A stretch of DNA of 7,997 nt, from positions 1 through 7,997 of the forward strand of contig DATJQF010000061.1 in assembly GCA_035505995.1 (NCBI GenBank), in the 5' to 3' direction. This document shows positions 1 through 6,148 of this stretch, one piece after another. Under the pieces are notes generated by a model. The model did not search any database, was not told the origin of the DNA, and saw only the letters and a list, made by a program, of their open reading frames with translations. The position numbers were made by a program, and so were the translations under genes. The DNA comes from DATJQF01 sp035505995. GTDB taxonomy: Bacteria > Bacteroidota > Bacteroidia > Bacteroidales > FEN-979. Within the stretch, counting starts at the first letter, position 1. Each line of letters begins with the position of its first letter.

Positions 1-1098
1 CCTTTTTATCTGGCCCGGTTTCAGTCCATAATAAAACGGCAACCTAACAATACACCCGGCAAACCGGTCGGTGTTGGGAAGGGGACGGCCATCGTGGAGG
101 TTTTTGAAGTACGGGCTGGAGTGCAGCGGCAGGTAATGGAACACCGCCTGGATCCCATGGGATTTGAGATATTCCAGCATTTTATCGCGTTCCTCGCGGG
201 AGGGCATGAGAATGAAGAAGAGGTTGCCGTTGTGGGTGGCGAAGTCGGGCAGTATGGGAACGGTTATTTTTTGGGCTGCACCCACCGGCTGAAGCCGGCG
301 GAAATATTCAGACCAGACGCGGATGCGGCGGCGCTGGATCTTTTCCAGGTCCTTTAACTGAACCCAAAGGAAGGCGGCCAGTGCATCCGAGGGCAGGAAG
401 GAGGAACCTGCATCCACCCAGTTATAGTGGTCCACTTCCTTCCGGTGAAAGGCCGCGCGGTTCGTCCCCTTCTCCCACAGGATCTCGGCACGCTTGACAA
501 AGCGGTCATCATTGATCGTCAGCATCCCTCCTTCCCCGCAGAAAATATTCTTTGTCTCGTGAAAGGAAAAGGTCCCGAAATGGCCGATGGATCCGAGCGG
601 CTTTCCTTTGTAAAAAGAGTCGATGGCATGCGCCGCATCCTCGATCACAAAAAGGTTATGCTTTTTCGCAATATCCATGATCCGGTCCATGTCGCAGGCA
701 ATGCCGCTGTAATGGACCACGGCAATGGCTTTGGTGGCAGGCGTGATCAGCTTCTCAATTTCGTCCGGATCGATGTTGGGAATATCTTTTAATGTATCGG
801 CAAAGCGGAGCCTGGCGCCGCGGAGCACGAAGGCATTGGCGGTGGAGACAAATGTGAACGACGGGAGGATCACCTCGTCGCCGGGTTTGATATCCGCCAG
901 CAGGGCCGCCATTTCCAGCGCATCGGAACAGGAAGTGGTGAGCAGGGCCTTTTTGAAGCCGTAGCGTTTTTCGAAGAAGGCCTGGCATTCCTGCGTATAG
1001 TATCCGTTCCCGGAGATCGTTCCGCGGATGGCCGCATTGAAAATAGCCAGGAATCCGCGGAAGGGGTAGTGCGGCTTATTGAAGGGAATCTTTTTCAT
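1..1098 (-). CDS. rffA: dTDP-4-amino-4,6-dideoxyhexose transaminase (WecE/RffA-type, DegT/DnrJ/EryC1 family), C-terminus cut by window edge
   Basis: This is a PLP-dependent enzyme. The family converts dTDP-4-keto-6-deoxy-D-glucose to a 4-amino-4,6-dideoxyhexose (classically dTDP-Fuc4N), with glutamate as amino donor, in the cytoplasm. The frame is open for 366 codons from ATG at 1098 to base 1. Visible motifs are SGNGYYTQECQAFFE near residues 29-43, the cofactor aspartate in VIEDAAHA (D154), and the PLP Schiff-base lysine in FHETKN (K183), close to the lysine position of E. coli RffA. E. coli RffA is about 376 residues, so only about ten residues plus the stop should be missing. No Shine-Dalgarno motif precedes the start. 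The gene diverges from the flippase across a 121-bp spacer. The family is secure. Whether the product is Fuc4N or Qui4N (VioA-like) cannot be read from the sequence, and the dehydratase supplying its substrate is not in the window. Confidence 0.93.
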   Translation of the reverse strand, partial: MKKIPFNKPHYPFRGFLAIFNAAIRGTISGNGYYTQECQAFFEKRYGFKKALLTTSCSDALEMAALLADIKPGDEVILPSFTFVSTANAFVLRGARLRFADTLKDIPNIDPDEIEKLITPATKAIAVVHYSGIACDMDRIMDIAKKHNLFVIEDAAHAIDSFYKGKPLGSIGHFGTFSFHETKNIFCGEGGMLTINDDRFVKRAEILWEKGTNRAAFHRKEVDHYNWVDAGSSFLPSDALAAFLWVQLKDLEKIQRRRIRVWSEYFRRLQPVGAAQKITVPILPDFATHNGNLFFILMPSREERDKMLEYLKSHGIQAVFHYLPLHSSPYFKNLHDGRPLPNTDRFAGCIVRLPFYYGLKPGQIKR

Positions 1099-1105
1099 AA
1101 ACAGA

Positions 1106-1129
1106 GAAATGGCGAAATAGTGAAATGGC
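1106..1129. repeat. Three 8-bp tandem repeats (GAAATGGC type) upstream of the aminotransferase
   Basis: The units are GAAATGGC, GAAATAGT and GAAATGGC, followed by a decayed fourth unit GACATTCG (1130-1137). GACATTC recurs at 1142-1148. The array starts 7 bp upstream of the aminotransferase ATG and therefore lies in its leader or promoter region. It is one of four short tandem arrays in this window's spacers. The function is unknown. Three imperfect units could in principle arise by chance, but the pattern recurs in the other spacers. Confidence 0.5.
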
Positions 1130-1172
1130 GACATTCGTCATGACATTCATCCCGCCTTCATCACTATTTCTT

Positions 1173-1180
1173 TATATTTG
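1173..1180 (+). promoter_or_regulatory. Bacteroidota-type -7 box for the flippase-sulfotransferase pair
   Basis: TATATTTG matches the Bacteroidota primary-sigma -7 consensus TAnnTTTG exactly. It lies 39 bp upstream of the flippase TTG start, giving an inferred leader of about 30 nt. No good TTG -33 element is visible at the expected 17-23 bp spacing. That is common for this promoter class but lowers certainty. Confidence 0.5.
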
Positions 1181-1219
1181 CCTACTAAGTTAGAATAATT
1201 TATCCAACCCCTCCCCGCC

Positions 1220-2533
1220 TTGGCCAAACGAAGCTATTTCAGGGATATCCTCAGCGTTTTCGGAAGCAATATCACGGTCACCGTCAGCAACCTGCTGATC
1301 GGAGTGCTGCTGTCGCGGATCCTGGGGGCGGCCGGGTTCGGGATCTATTCGTCCACCCTGGTGGTCCCGCTTATCGTCATCAGCCTTACCCAGCTAGGGA
1401 TCCGGCGCTCCACCATGTACCATATCAGCTCGGGAAAAATCCTGGAGGACAACATCGTGTCGGCCATGGTGATCCTGCTCATCCTGACGAGCTTCCTGAC
1501 CATCCTGATCAGCGGGCTGGTCTATCTCTTTTCCGAATCCCGGACTTCCGATCCGAGGATCATCATCCTGATCATGTTCACCATCCCGCTCGTGCTGTGC
1601 AACATATTTGCCGGCGGCGTTTTCCTGGGCAAGCAGGAGATCCTCCGGGCGAACATCCTGAATGCCGGTCCGACGCTGATGAACCTGGTCTTTATCGTGG
1701 TCTTTGTCTGGATCCTGAAGCTGTCGGTGGTGGGGGCTTTCCTGGCCCTCTTCCTCGGGAACCTGGTGATGTTCTTCTACGTGTTCTATGTGATCCGGAA
1801 ATCATACCGCATCACCTGGAAATACCACGAGAAGATCATGAAAAGCATGGTAAAGCTGGGAGTCGTGTTCGCGCTTTCCGTGTTTGTGATGCAACTGAAC
1901 TACCGGGTGGACATCCTCCTGCTCAAGCGGCTGTCGACCCTGACCCAGATCGGGATCTATTCCCTGGCCACCCAGATCGCCGAGCAGCTCTGGCACATCC
2001 CCTATGCCATCGAAGCGATCGTGCTGACACGCAGCGCGGCCGAGCCGGATGAGAACCTGGCGCACCGCACCGTCGCTTCGATCGCCCGGGTCTCTTTCCT
2101 GATCGGGCTCGCCGGTTGCATTGTCATATATTTTCTCGCTCCTCCGCTGATCCCCCTGGTTTTCGGAAAGGATTTCACCGGAAGCGTTCCCCTCATCCAG
2201 ATGATCCTCCCCGGCGTGCTGCTGCTGGTGGTCTTCCGTATCCTGAACAGCCGGCTGGCCGGAATGGGCAAGCCGCAGATCGCGATCTTCACCTTCATCC
2301 CGGCCCTGATCCTCAACGTGATCCTGAACCTGATCTGGATCCCGGGCCACGGGGCCATGGGAGCCGTGTGGTCCACCAATGCAAGCTACGCGGTCGGCAC
2401 GATCATCTTCCTGACCGTTTACCTGCGGCGGACGAAAATGTCGCTCTACGAGCTGGTGCGGTTCCGGAAAAGCGATTTTTATTTTCTGAAAAATTTTAAA
2501 AACCGAATCAAAAGATGGCGGACAAACCCATAA
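1220..2533 (+). CDS. Polysaccharide/oligosaccharide flippase (Wzx-like, MOP/MATE superfamily)
   Basis: This 437-residue polytopic membrane protein has about 11-12 predicted helices, roughly at residues 16-35, 40-60, 78-104, 113-134, 145-166, 169-192, 210-228, 285-306, 322-342, 353-374 and 380-401. It has the usual basic C-terminal tail. The mid-protein motif YRVDILLL (228-235) and the N-terminal helix followed by SRILGAAGFGIYSS (32-45) are typical of Wzx-type proteins that move undecaprenyl-diphosphate-linked glycan units across the inner membrane. The start used is TTG at 1220. An in-frame stop lies at 1196-1198 and the first in-frame ATG (codon 66) would remove helices 1 and 2, so an upstream non-ATG start is required. 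The gene end overlaps the sulfotransferase by 19 bp, which suggests coupled translation. The substrate cannot be predicted. Confidence 0.9.
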   Translation: MAKRSYFRDILSVFGSNITVTVSNLLIGVLLSRILGAAGFGIYSSTLVVPLIVISLTQLGIRRSTMYHISSGKILEDNIVSAMVILLILTSFLTILISGLVYLFSESRTSDPRIIILIMFTIPLVLCNIFAGGVFLGKQEILRANILNAGPTLMNLVFIVVFVWILKLSVVGAFLALFLGNLVMFFYVFYVIRKSYRITWKYHEKIMKSMVKLGVVFALSVFVMQLNYRVDILLLKRLSTLTQIGIYSLATQIAEQLWHIPYAIEAIVLTRSAAEPDENLAHRTVASIARVSFLIGLAGCIVIYFLAPPLIPLVFGKDFTGSVPLIQMILPGVLLLVVFRILNSRLAGMGKPQIAIFTFIPALILNVILNLIWIPGHGAMGAVWSTNASYAVGTIIFLTVYLRRTKMSLYELVRFRKSDFYFLKNFKNRIKRWRTNP

Positions 2534-3582
2534 CCGAGATCCCGATATTCTTCGTACTGGGAAGACCCCGGTCCGGCACCACCCTGCTGCGGACGCTGTT
2601 CGATGCGCACCCCAATGTGAAGATCCCGATCGAGTATCCGTTTTTCTTTTATCTCTATGCAAGATACAGAAAGGAAGGAAGAATCAGGAAAGAAGAGGCA
2701 GGAGTATTATTTGAAGAACTCAGAACGAAGAAGGTTTTTAACCGGCGTTATTTCGATTACATGAAGATGGACGAGGAGGCTTTTCTGCATTCGCTGGAAG
2801 CCTTCCCGGGGGGTCTCTCCCCGATGGATTTCTACAAGCTGGTGAATTACCACTCCGGATCGCTGTTCGACAAGGAGGAGATCCGGTGGATCGGCGACAA
2901 GAACCCGATCTATTCGATCTACCCGCAGAAGCTGCTGGAGCTTTTCCCCGGATCCAGGTTCCTTTGCATCGTGAGGGATTACCGGGATAACTTCGTTTCG
3001 ATGCGGAAATTCGAGTTCGAGGCGCTGAATACGTTCCTGCTGGCCTACCGCTGGAAATACGTGATCCGGCTCTTCCTGAAGATGAAGAAGAAATACCCCG
3101 ACCGCTTTTATATCATCCGGTACGAGGAATTGGTGAGCAAACCGGAGGAACATGTGAAAAAGCTCTGCGAATACCTGGAGCTTCCCTTCCACCAGGAAGT
3201 GCTGGACTTTTACCGGAAGAGCTCCGAAGCCCCGAAATATGTCCCGGAGGAGCTGATGATGAAATATCACAAGAGCCTCACCGAGCCCATCAGCACCGAC
3301 AAGATCAACCTCTGGAAGACCGAGCTGACCCCGAAGCAGATCCGCGCCCTCGATTTCACCGTGGGGAAGCTGGCGGAGAAGATGGAGTATGAGCGGCAGT
3401 ACCGGTCGTTCTACCCGGCCATCCTGCTGCATCGTGCCGTATTTTCAGCCTACGGGTTCCTGTTATTCCGGCTGATGTACCTGGGCTCAAAGCTGCCGTT
3501 CTCCTGGTATAACTGGTTCTCGGAGCGGCTGCCGAAGCTGGCGAAGTTCTACTTCAGGATGAAAAAGAAAAAGGATCAGTAG
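2515..3582 (+). CDS. PAPS-dependent sulfotransferase family protein (Sulfotransfer_3-like)
   Basis: This is a 355-residue protein. The N-terminal strand-loop-helix FFVLGRPRSGTTLL (12-25) is the 5'-phosphosulfate-binding loop. IVRDYRDNFVSM (152-163) carries the 3'-phosphate-binding Arg and Ser eight residues apart (R154, S162), as in characterised sulfotransferases. GDKNP at 127-131 is also typical. By family it would transfer sulfate from PAPS to a hydroxyl or amino group, here probably on a glycan. A hydrophobic, aromatic stretch near residues 308-335 followed by a Lys-rich tail hints at membrane association. The ATG at 2515 lies inside the flippase gene, and the two genes appear to share a transcript. 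The 3' end overlaps the oppositely oriented GNAT gene by 7 bp. The family call is firm. The acceptor is unknown. Confidence 0.88.
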   Translation: MADKPITEIPIFFVLGRPRSGTTLLRTLFDAHPNVKIPIEYPFFFYLYARYRKEGRIRKEEAGVLFEELRTKKVFNRRYFDYMKMDEEAFLHSLEAFPGGLSPMDFYKLVNYHSGSLFDKEEIRWIGDKNPIYSIYPQKLLELFPGSRFLCIVRDYRDNFVSMRKFEFEALNTFLLAYRWKYVIRLFLKMKKKYPDRFYIIRYEELVSKPEEHVKKLCEYLELPFHQEVLDFYRKSSEAPKYVPEELMMKYHKSLTEPISTDKINLWKTELTPKQIRALDFTVGKLAEKMEYERQYRSFYPAILLHRAVFSAYGFLLFRLMYLGSKLPFSWYNWFSERLPKLAKFYFRMKKKKDQ

Positions 3583-4250
3583 TAATAGATCCTGCCTTCG
3601 GGGGTATCTTCCACAACCAGGTCCGGATTCCCTTTGAGCATTTTCTCTTCCCAGAACCGGATGCGTTCATCGTTCAGTTCGCCGGGCTCGATCACCAGCT
3701 TGCCTTTCTCTTTGGTATTGACCACGACCGAGAGCAATTTCAGCAGGACTCCCCTTTTCCTGTGATAGGATTCCCTTGTGATCACGAACTTTTGATTGAT
3801 CTTGTCCTCCTGTCCCGGGCAGATCCTGTATCCCAGCATCTGCATGAATACTTTCTGCACCCGGTTCTCCTTCAGCACATGAGCAAACCCTGCTTTCCAA
3901 TTTAAAAGATGGAAAAATATCTCTCCTCCCAGGATGGCCATGATCGCCGTGACCGGCGTCCGGTAGTATTTCTTATCGTACAGGAAGATCCCGGCTTCGC
4001 CCGTCCAGGAATCAAAATCCAGGTTCTTCGCATTGGTAAGGCCGATCTTCTCGTGATTATATTCCACGACGCAGTAAAGATGATGGACATTATTTATCGA
4101 CTCGAACCATTTTTTCTGCATCTCGGGGGTGATATGCTCGCGGTATTCCATATGCTCGACGATATGGGGCGCATTCCTCCACTGGCGGACCATCTCGAGG
4201 TCGCTTTCCTTCAGCAGGTGAAAGATGATCCCGTATTTGGCGAAGTACAT
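3576..4250 (-). CDS. GNAT-family N-acyltransferase, probably acting on an amino sugar
   Basis: The protein is 224 residues. VRQWRN (21-26), the central EAGIFLYDKKYYR (85-97) and the late ENRVQKVFMQMLGYR (128-142) follow the layout of GNAT proteins of the RimJ/PseH sort. A C-terminal extension of about 80 residues follows. GNAT proteins normally move an acetyl group from acetyl-CoA to an amine. Beside a 4-aminotransferase and an ArnC/GtrB-like transferase, a sugar 4-amine is the natural candidate substrate. The acyl-CoA pyrophosphate loop, normally R/Q-x-x-G-x-G/A, reads RTPVTA at 97-102, with valine in place of the first glycine. The donor may therefore differ, or the fold may be distant. The start is 17 bp after the glycosyltransferase stop, indicating one operon. 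Its stop overlaps the sulfotransferase stop, tail to tail. Confidence 0.75.
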   Translation of the reverse strand: MYFAKYGIIFHLLKESDLEMVRQWRNAPHIVEHMEYREHITPEMQKKWFESINNVHHLYCVVEYNHEKIGLTNAKNLDFDSWTGEAGIFLYDKKYYRTPVTAIMAILGGEIFFHLLNWKAGFAHVLKENRVQKVFMQMLGYRICPGQEDKINQKFVITRESYHRKRGVLLKLLSVVVNTKEKGKLVIEPGELNDERIRFWEEKMLKGNPDLVVEDTPEGRIYYY

Positions 4251-4267
4251 GGCTGCCTGCTCTCTTT

Positions 4268-5179
4268 TTAAAGGATCACCCGGATTGAATACGGAGGCTT
4301 TTTATTCTGGATCTGGTAGATCCGGCTTAAATATTCCCCGATCACCCCCAGGCTGAACAGGATGATCCCGGTGGAGAAAACGATCGCCACGATCAGCGAA
4401 GTATAACCCAGCGGGACATTAAAGAACAGCTTCTTGACGATGAACCAGACCCCGATCAGGCTGAAAATGAACGAGGTGATGAACCCCCCGTACACCAGGA
4501 CCTTCAGCGGAAGCGTGGAATAATAGAGGAGGATATTGCCCGCAAGCTTTACCAGCTTGGTGAGGGTGTAGCCGGATTGGCGGTATTTCCGCTTATGGTG
4601 CTCTACATTTTCGAAGGCGATCGAATCGGTATACCAGAGGATGATCTCGTCGATGTAAATAAAGTTCTGGTGGTGGTTGAGGATCTTTTTCACGAGGTCG
4701 GTGCGGATCAGCCGGAAGGAAGAACCTTCCCCCGGTCCGTTGGTCATCAGCACCGACGTCTTTTTGGTCAGCCGGCTGCCCGCATTGCGGATCGCCGAAT
4801 GCTGCTTTCCCGGGCCATACACGCCGTAAACGATCTCTGCATCCGTCTCGTTCCGGCACTGGATCAGCTTCCGGATCTCGGCGGGAGGCACCTGGAGGTC
4901 ATCGTCGATGGAGATCACGCAATCGCCTTTGGCCAGCGAGAAGCCGCACAGGGTGGCGTTATGCTGACCGAAGTTCTTTGCCAGGGAAACCGCCGTGACC
5001 TGATCCGGGTGCTCCTTTTTCAATCCCTGCAATACCTTCCAGCTGCCGTCCCGGCTGCCGTCGTCCACGAAGATCACTTCAAAATCTTCTTTCAGCTCCC
5101 CGAAAACCTGCAGGATGCCGTCGAAAAGCTCTTTCAGGGAAGGCTCGCTGTTATATACCGGTACTACAACTGAATACAT
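4268..5179 (-). CDS. Family 2 glycosyltransferase, polyisoprenyl-phosphate type (ArnC/GtrB/DPM1-like)
   Basis: This 303-residue protein has an N-terminal GT-A domain: SVVVPVYN (3-10), VDDGSRDGS (38-46) and the metal-binding DDDLQ (92-96). Two C-terminal membrane helices lie at about 226-250 and 256-282, followed by GEYLSRIYQIQNKKPPYSI. That architecture and ending are characteristic of transferases that load a sugar onto undecaprenyl phosphate at the inner membrane (GtrB for glucose, ArnC for the formylated 4-amino sugar Ara4FN). The donor here is unknown. The aminotransferase and GNAT genes nearby make an N-acylated 4-amino sugar plausible. The ATG at 5179 has a heptamer repeat array 1 nt upstream and no Shine-Dalgarno motif. 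The gene is followed after 17 bp by the GNAT gene. Confidence 0.9.
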   Translation of the reverse strand: MYSVVVPVYNSEPSLKELFDGILQVFGELKEDFEVIFVDDGSRDGSWKVLQGLKKEHPDQVTAVSLAKNFGQHNATLCGFSLAKGDCVISIDDDLQVPPAEIRKLIQCRNETDAEIVYGVYGPGKQHSAIRNAGSRLTKKTSVLMTNGPGEGSSFRLIRTDLVKKILNHHQNFIYIDEIILWYTDSIAFENVEHHKRKYRQSGYTLTKLVKLAGNILLYYSTLPLKVLVYGGFITSFIFSLIGVWFIVKKLFFNVPLGYTSLIVAIVFSTGIILFSLGVIGEYLSRIYQIQNKKPPYSIRVIL

Positions 5180-5180
5180 A

Positions 5181-5225
5181 ATTAGGGATTAGGGATTAGG
5201 GATTACGGATTACGGATTACGAATT
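5181..5225. repeat. Heptanucleotide tandem repeat ATTAGGG/ATTACGG
   Basis: Three ATTAGGG units (5181-5201) are followed by two ATTACGG (5202-5215), one ATTACGA (5216-5222) and a partial ATT. The array fills most of the 65-bp spacer between the SDR gene and the glycosyltransferase and ends 1 nt before the glycosyltransferase ATG. On the transcript it reads as C-rich CCCTAAT units occupying the ribosome-binding region. The gradient from ATTAGGG to ATTACGG suggests expansion of two variants. The function is unknown. Confidence 0.9.
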
Positions 5226-5244
5226 AATACTGTCAACTGCCATA

Positions 5245-5979
5245 TCATGCTCCTCCCAGCGGAAGATTTGCGCCGGTGATCCATTTTGCCCCGTCCGACA
5301 GGAGGAAAACGACTGCGTTTGCCACATCCTCCGGTTCGCCCAGGCCCAGGGGCTGGCGGGCCAGGAATTTCTCCATGGCTTCCTTTGAGATCTTTCCTTC
5401 GGTCTCTTCCATCATGGGCCCTTTCACAAAGGCGGGCGACACGCAGTTCACCCGGATCCGTTTGGGAAGAAGCTCCAGGGCCAGAGTTTTCGCGTAGGTT
5501 TCCAGGGCGGCTTTTGCCGCACTGTACAATCCCCCTCCGTAAAACGGATATTTGGTCGCCAGCGAGGAGATAAAGACCAGCGAGCAGTTATTTTTCACCA
5601 GCTTCTTTTTTCTGAGCAACGTCGCCGTCAGGAGAACGGATGCCCCGAACCCGACGGAAAAATTACGGTCGATATCCTGTTCGGAAACGAACTGGGCCGG
5701 GATGACATCGGTAATACCCAGCGAATAGACCACCCCGTTCAGTTCCGGGAGACCGGCAACAAGTTCCTCCACCTGTTCAGGCCGGGTCAGGTCGGCGATC
5801 ATCCTGTCATGGCCCTCGCCCTTCAGCTCCCCGAAAACCCGGTCGAGCCGCTGCCGGTCCCTGCCCGTTGCAAAAACCCGGCCGCCCCCGGCGGCTACTG
5901 CCACCGCACACCGGCTACCTATTCCGGATGACGCTCCGGTAACCAGGATGGTTTTGCCGGTGAGGTTGAAAATTTCCAT
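5245..5979 (-). CDS. SDR-family NAD(P)-dependent reductase (FabG-like, 3-oxoacyl-ACP reductase type)
   Basis: The 244 residues make a complete classical short-chain dehydrogenase, of FabG length. It has the Rossmann motif TGASSGIG (14-21), R40 after strand 2 (favouring NADPH), D63 near the adenine, and the catalytic set N106, S139, Y152 and K156 in the Y-x3-K arrangement. The usual NNAG after strand 4 reads YSLG (85-88), a modest deviation. The likely reaction is reduction of a 3-oxoacyl thioester to a 3-hydroxyacyl one, because the gene follows a FabH-like synthase on the same strand. A sugar or other small ketone remains possible, since substrate cannot be read from SDR sequences. The ATG at 5979 has no Shine-Dalgarno motif. 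A 164-bp repeat-bearing spacer separates the gene from the synthase, so a separate promoter is possible. TAACTTTA at 6008-6001 is only an imperfect candidate. Confidence 0.85.
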   Translation of the reverse strand: MEIFNLTGKTILVTGASSGIGSRCAVAVAAGGGRVFATGRDRQRLDRVFGELKGEGHDRMIADLTRPEQVEELVAGLPELNGVVYSLGITDVIPAQFVSEQDIDRNFSVGFGASVLLTATLLRKKKLVKNNCSLVFISSLATKYPFYGGGLYSAAKAALETYAKTLALELLPKRIRVNCVSPAFVKGPMMEETEGKISKEAMEKFLARQPLGLGEPEDVANAVVFLLSDGAKWITGANLPLGGA

Positions 5980-6035
5980 TCAGGAGGATTTAGAAGAATG
6001 TAAAGTTAGGAATAGTGAGCGGAAAGTGTATTGTG

Positions 6036-6056
6036 AATAGTATATAGTAAATAGCG
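6036..6056. repeat. Short degenerate heptamer array (AATAGTA type)
   Basis: AATAGTA, TATAGTA and AATAGCG stand at exact 7-bp spacing in the AT-rich part of the spacer upstream of the SDR gene. Another AATAGTG is at 6011-6017. The array is weak on its own. It is recorded because the same spacer holds a much clearer 8-bp array and other spacers also carry period 7-8 arrays. Confidence 0.35.
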
Positions 6057-6092
6057 AAAAACGAAAATTGATAACGCCATAAAATTATCCCG

Positions 6093-6148
6093 AAACCCCT
6101 AAACCCTTAAACCCTTAAACTCATAAACCCCTAAACCCCTAAACTAAT
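6093..6148. repeat. Octanucleotide tandem repeat AAACCCCT, G-rich on the transcribed strand
   Basis: Seven consecutive 8-bp units: AAACCCCT, AAACCCTT, AAACCCTT, AAACTCAT, AAACCCCT, AAACCCCT, AAACTAAT. The last overlaps the stop of the ketoacyl synthase gene (TAG at 6146-6144). On the minus strand, the sense of the operon, this reads as AGGGGTTT/AAGGGTTT and contains five runs of three or four G. It directly follows the synthase stop and precedes the SDR gene. It is not a Rho-independent terminator: there is no inverted repeat. Confidence 0.9.

Noticed and set aside
94..792. Plus-strand open frames opposite the aminotransferase
   Set aside because: The minus-strand frame is continuous and carries the PLP lysine and cofactor aspartate. 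The plus-strand frames are shadows.
1136..1143. Perfect palindrome GTCATGAC in the divergent spacer, considered as an operator
   Set aside because: It does not extend beyond 8 bp, a length expected by chance, and it has no second copy. The GACATTC direct repeat around it is recorded with the tandem array instead.
1802..2662. A 286-codon open frame on the minus strand
   Set aside because: It is antisense to the flippase and sulfotransferase start. Its translation is low-complexity and rich in His, Asp, Gln and Arg with no family motif. It results from the GC-biased codon use of the real genes.
2707..3432. A 241-codon open frame on the minus strand
   Set aside because: It is antisense to the sulfotransferase, whose PAPS-binding motifs are intact. 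The antisense product has no recognisable domain.
3583..3610. Possible hairpin with a TTCG loop just after the sulfotransferase stop, considered as a terminator
   Set aside because: Only two G-C pairs flank the TTCG before mismatches begin, there is no U-tract, and the region codes for the GNAT C-terminus.
5181..6148. The repeat arrays considered as a CRISPR or an attachment site
   Set aside because: The units are 7-8 bp, contiguous and without spacers. No cas gene, integrase or transposase is nearby.
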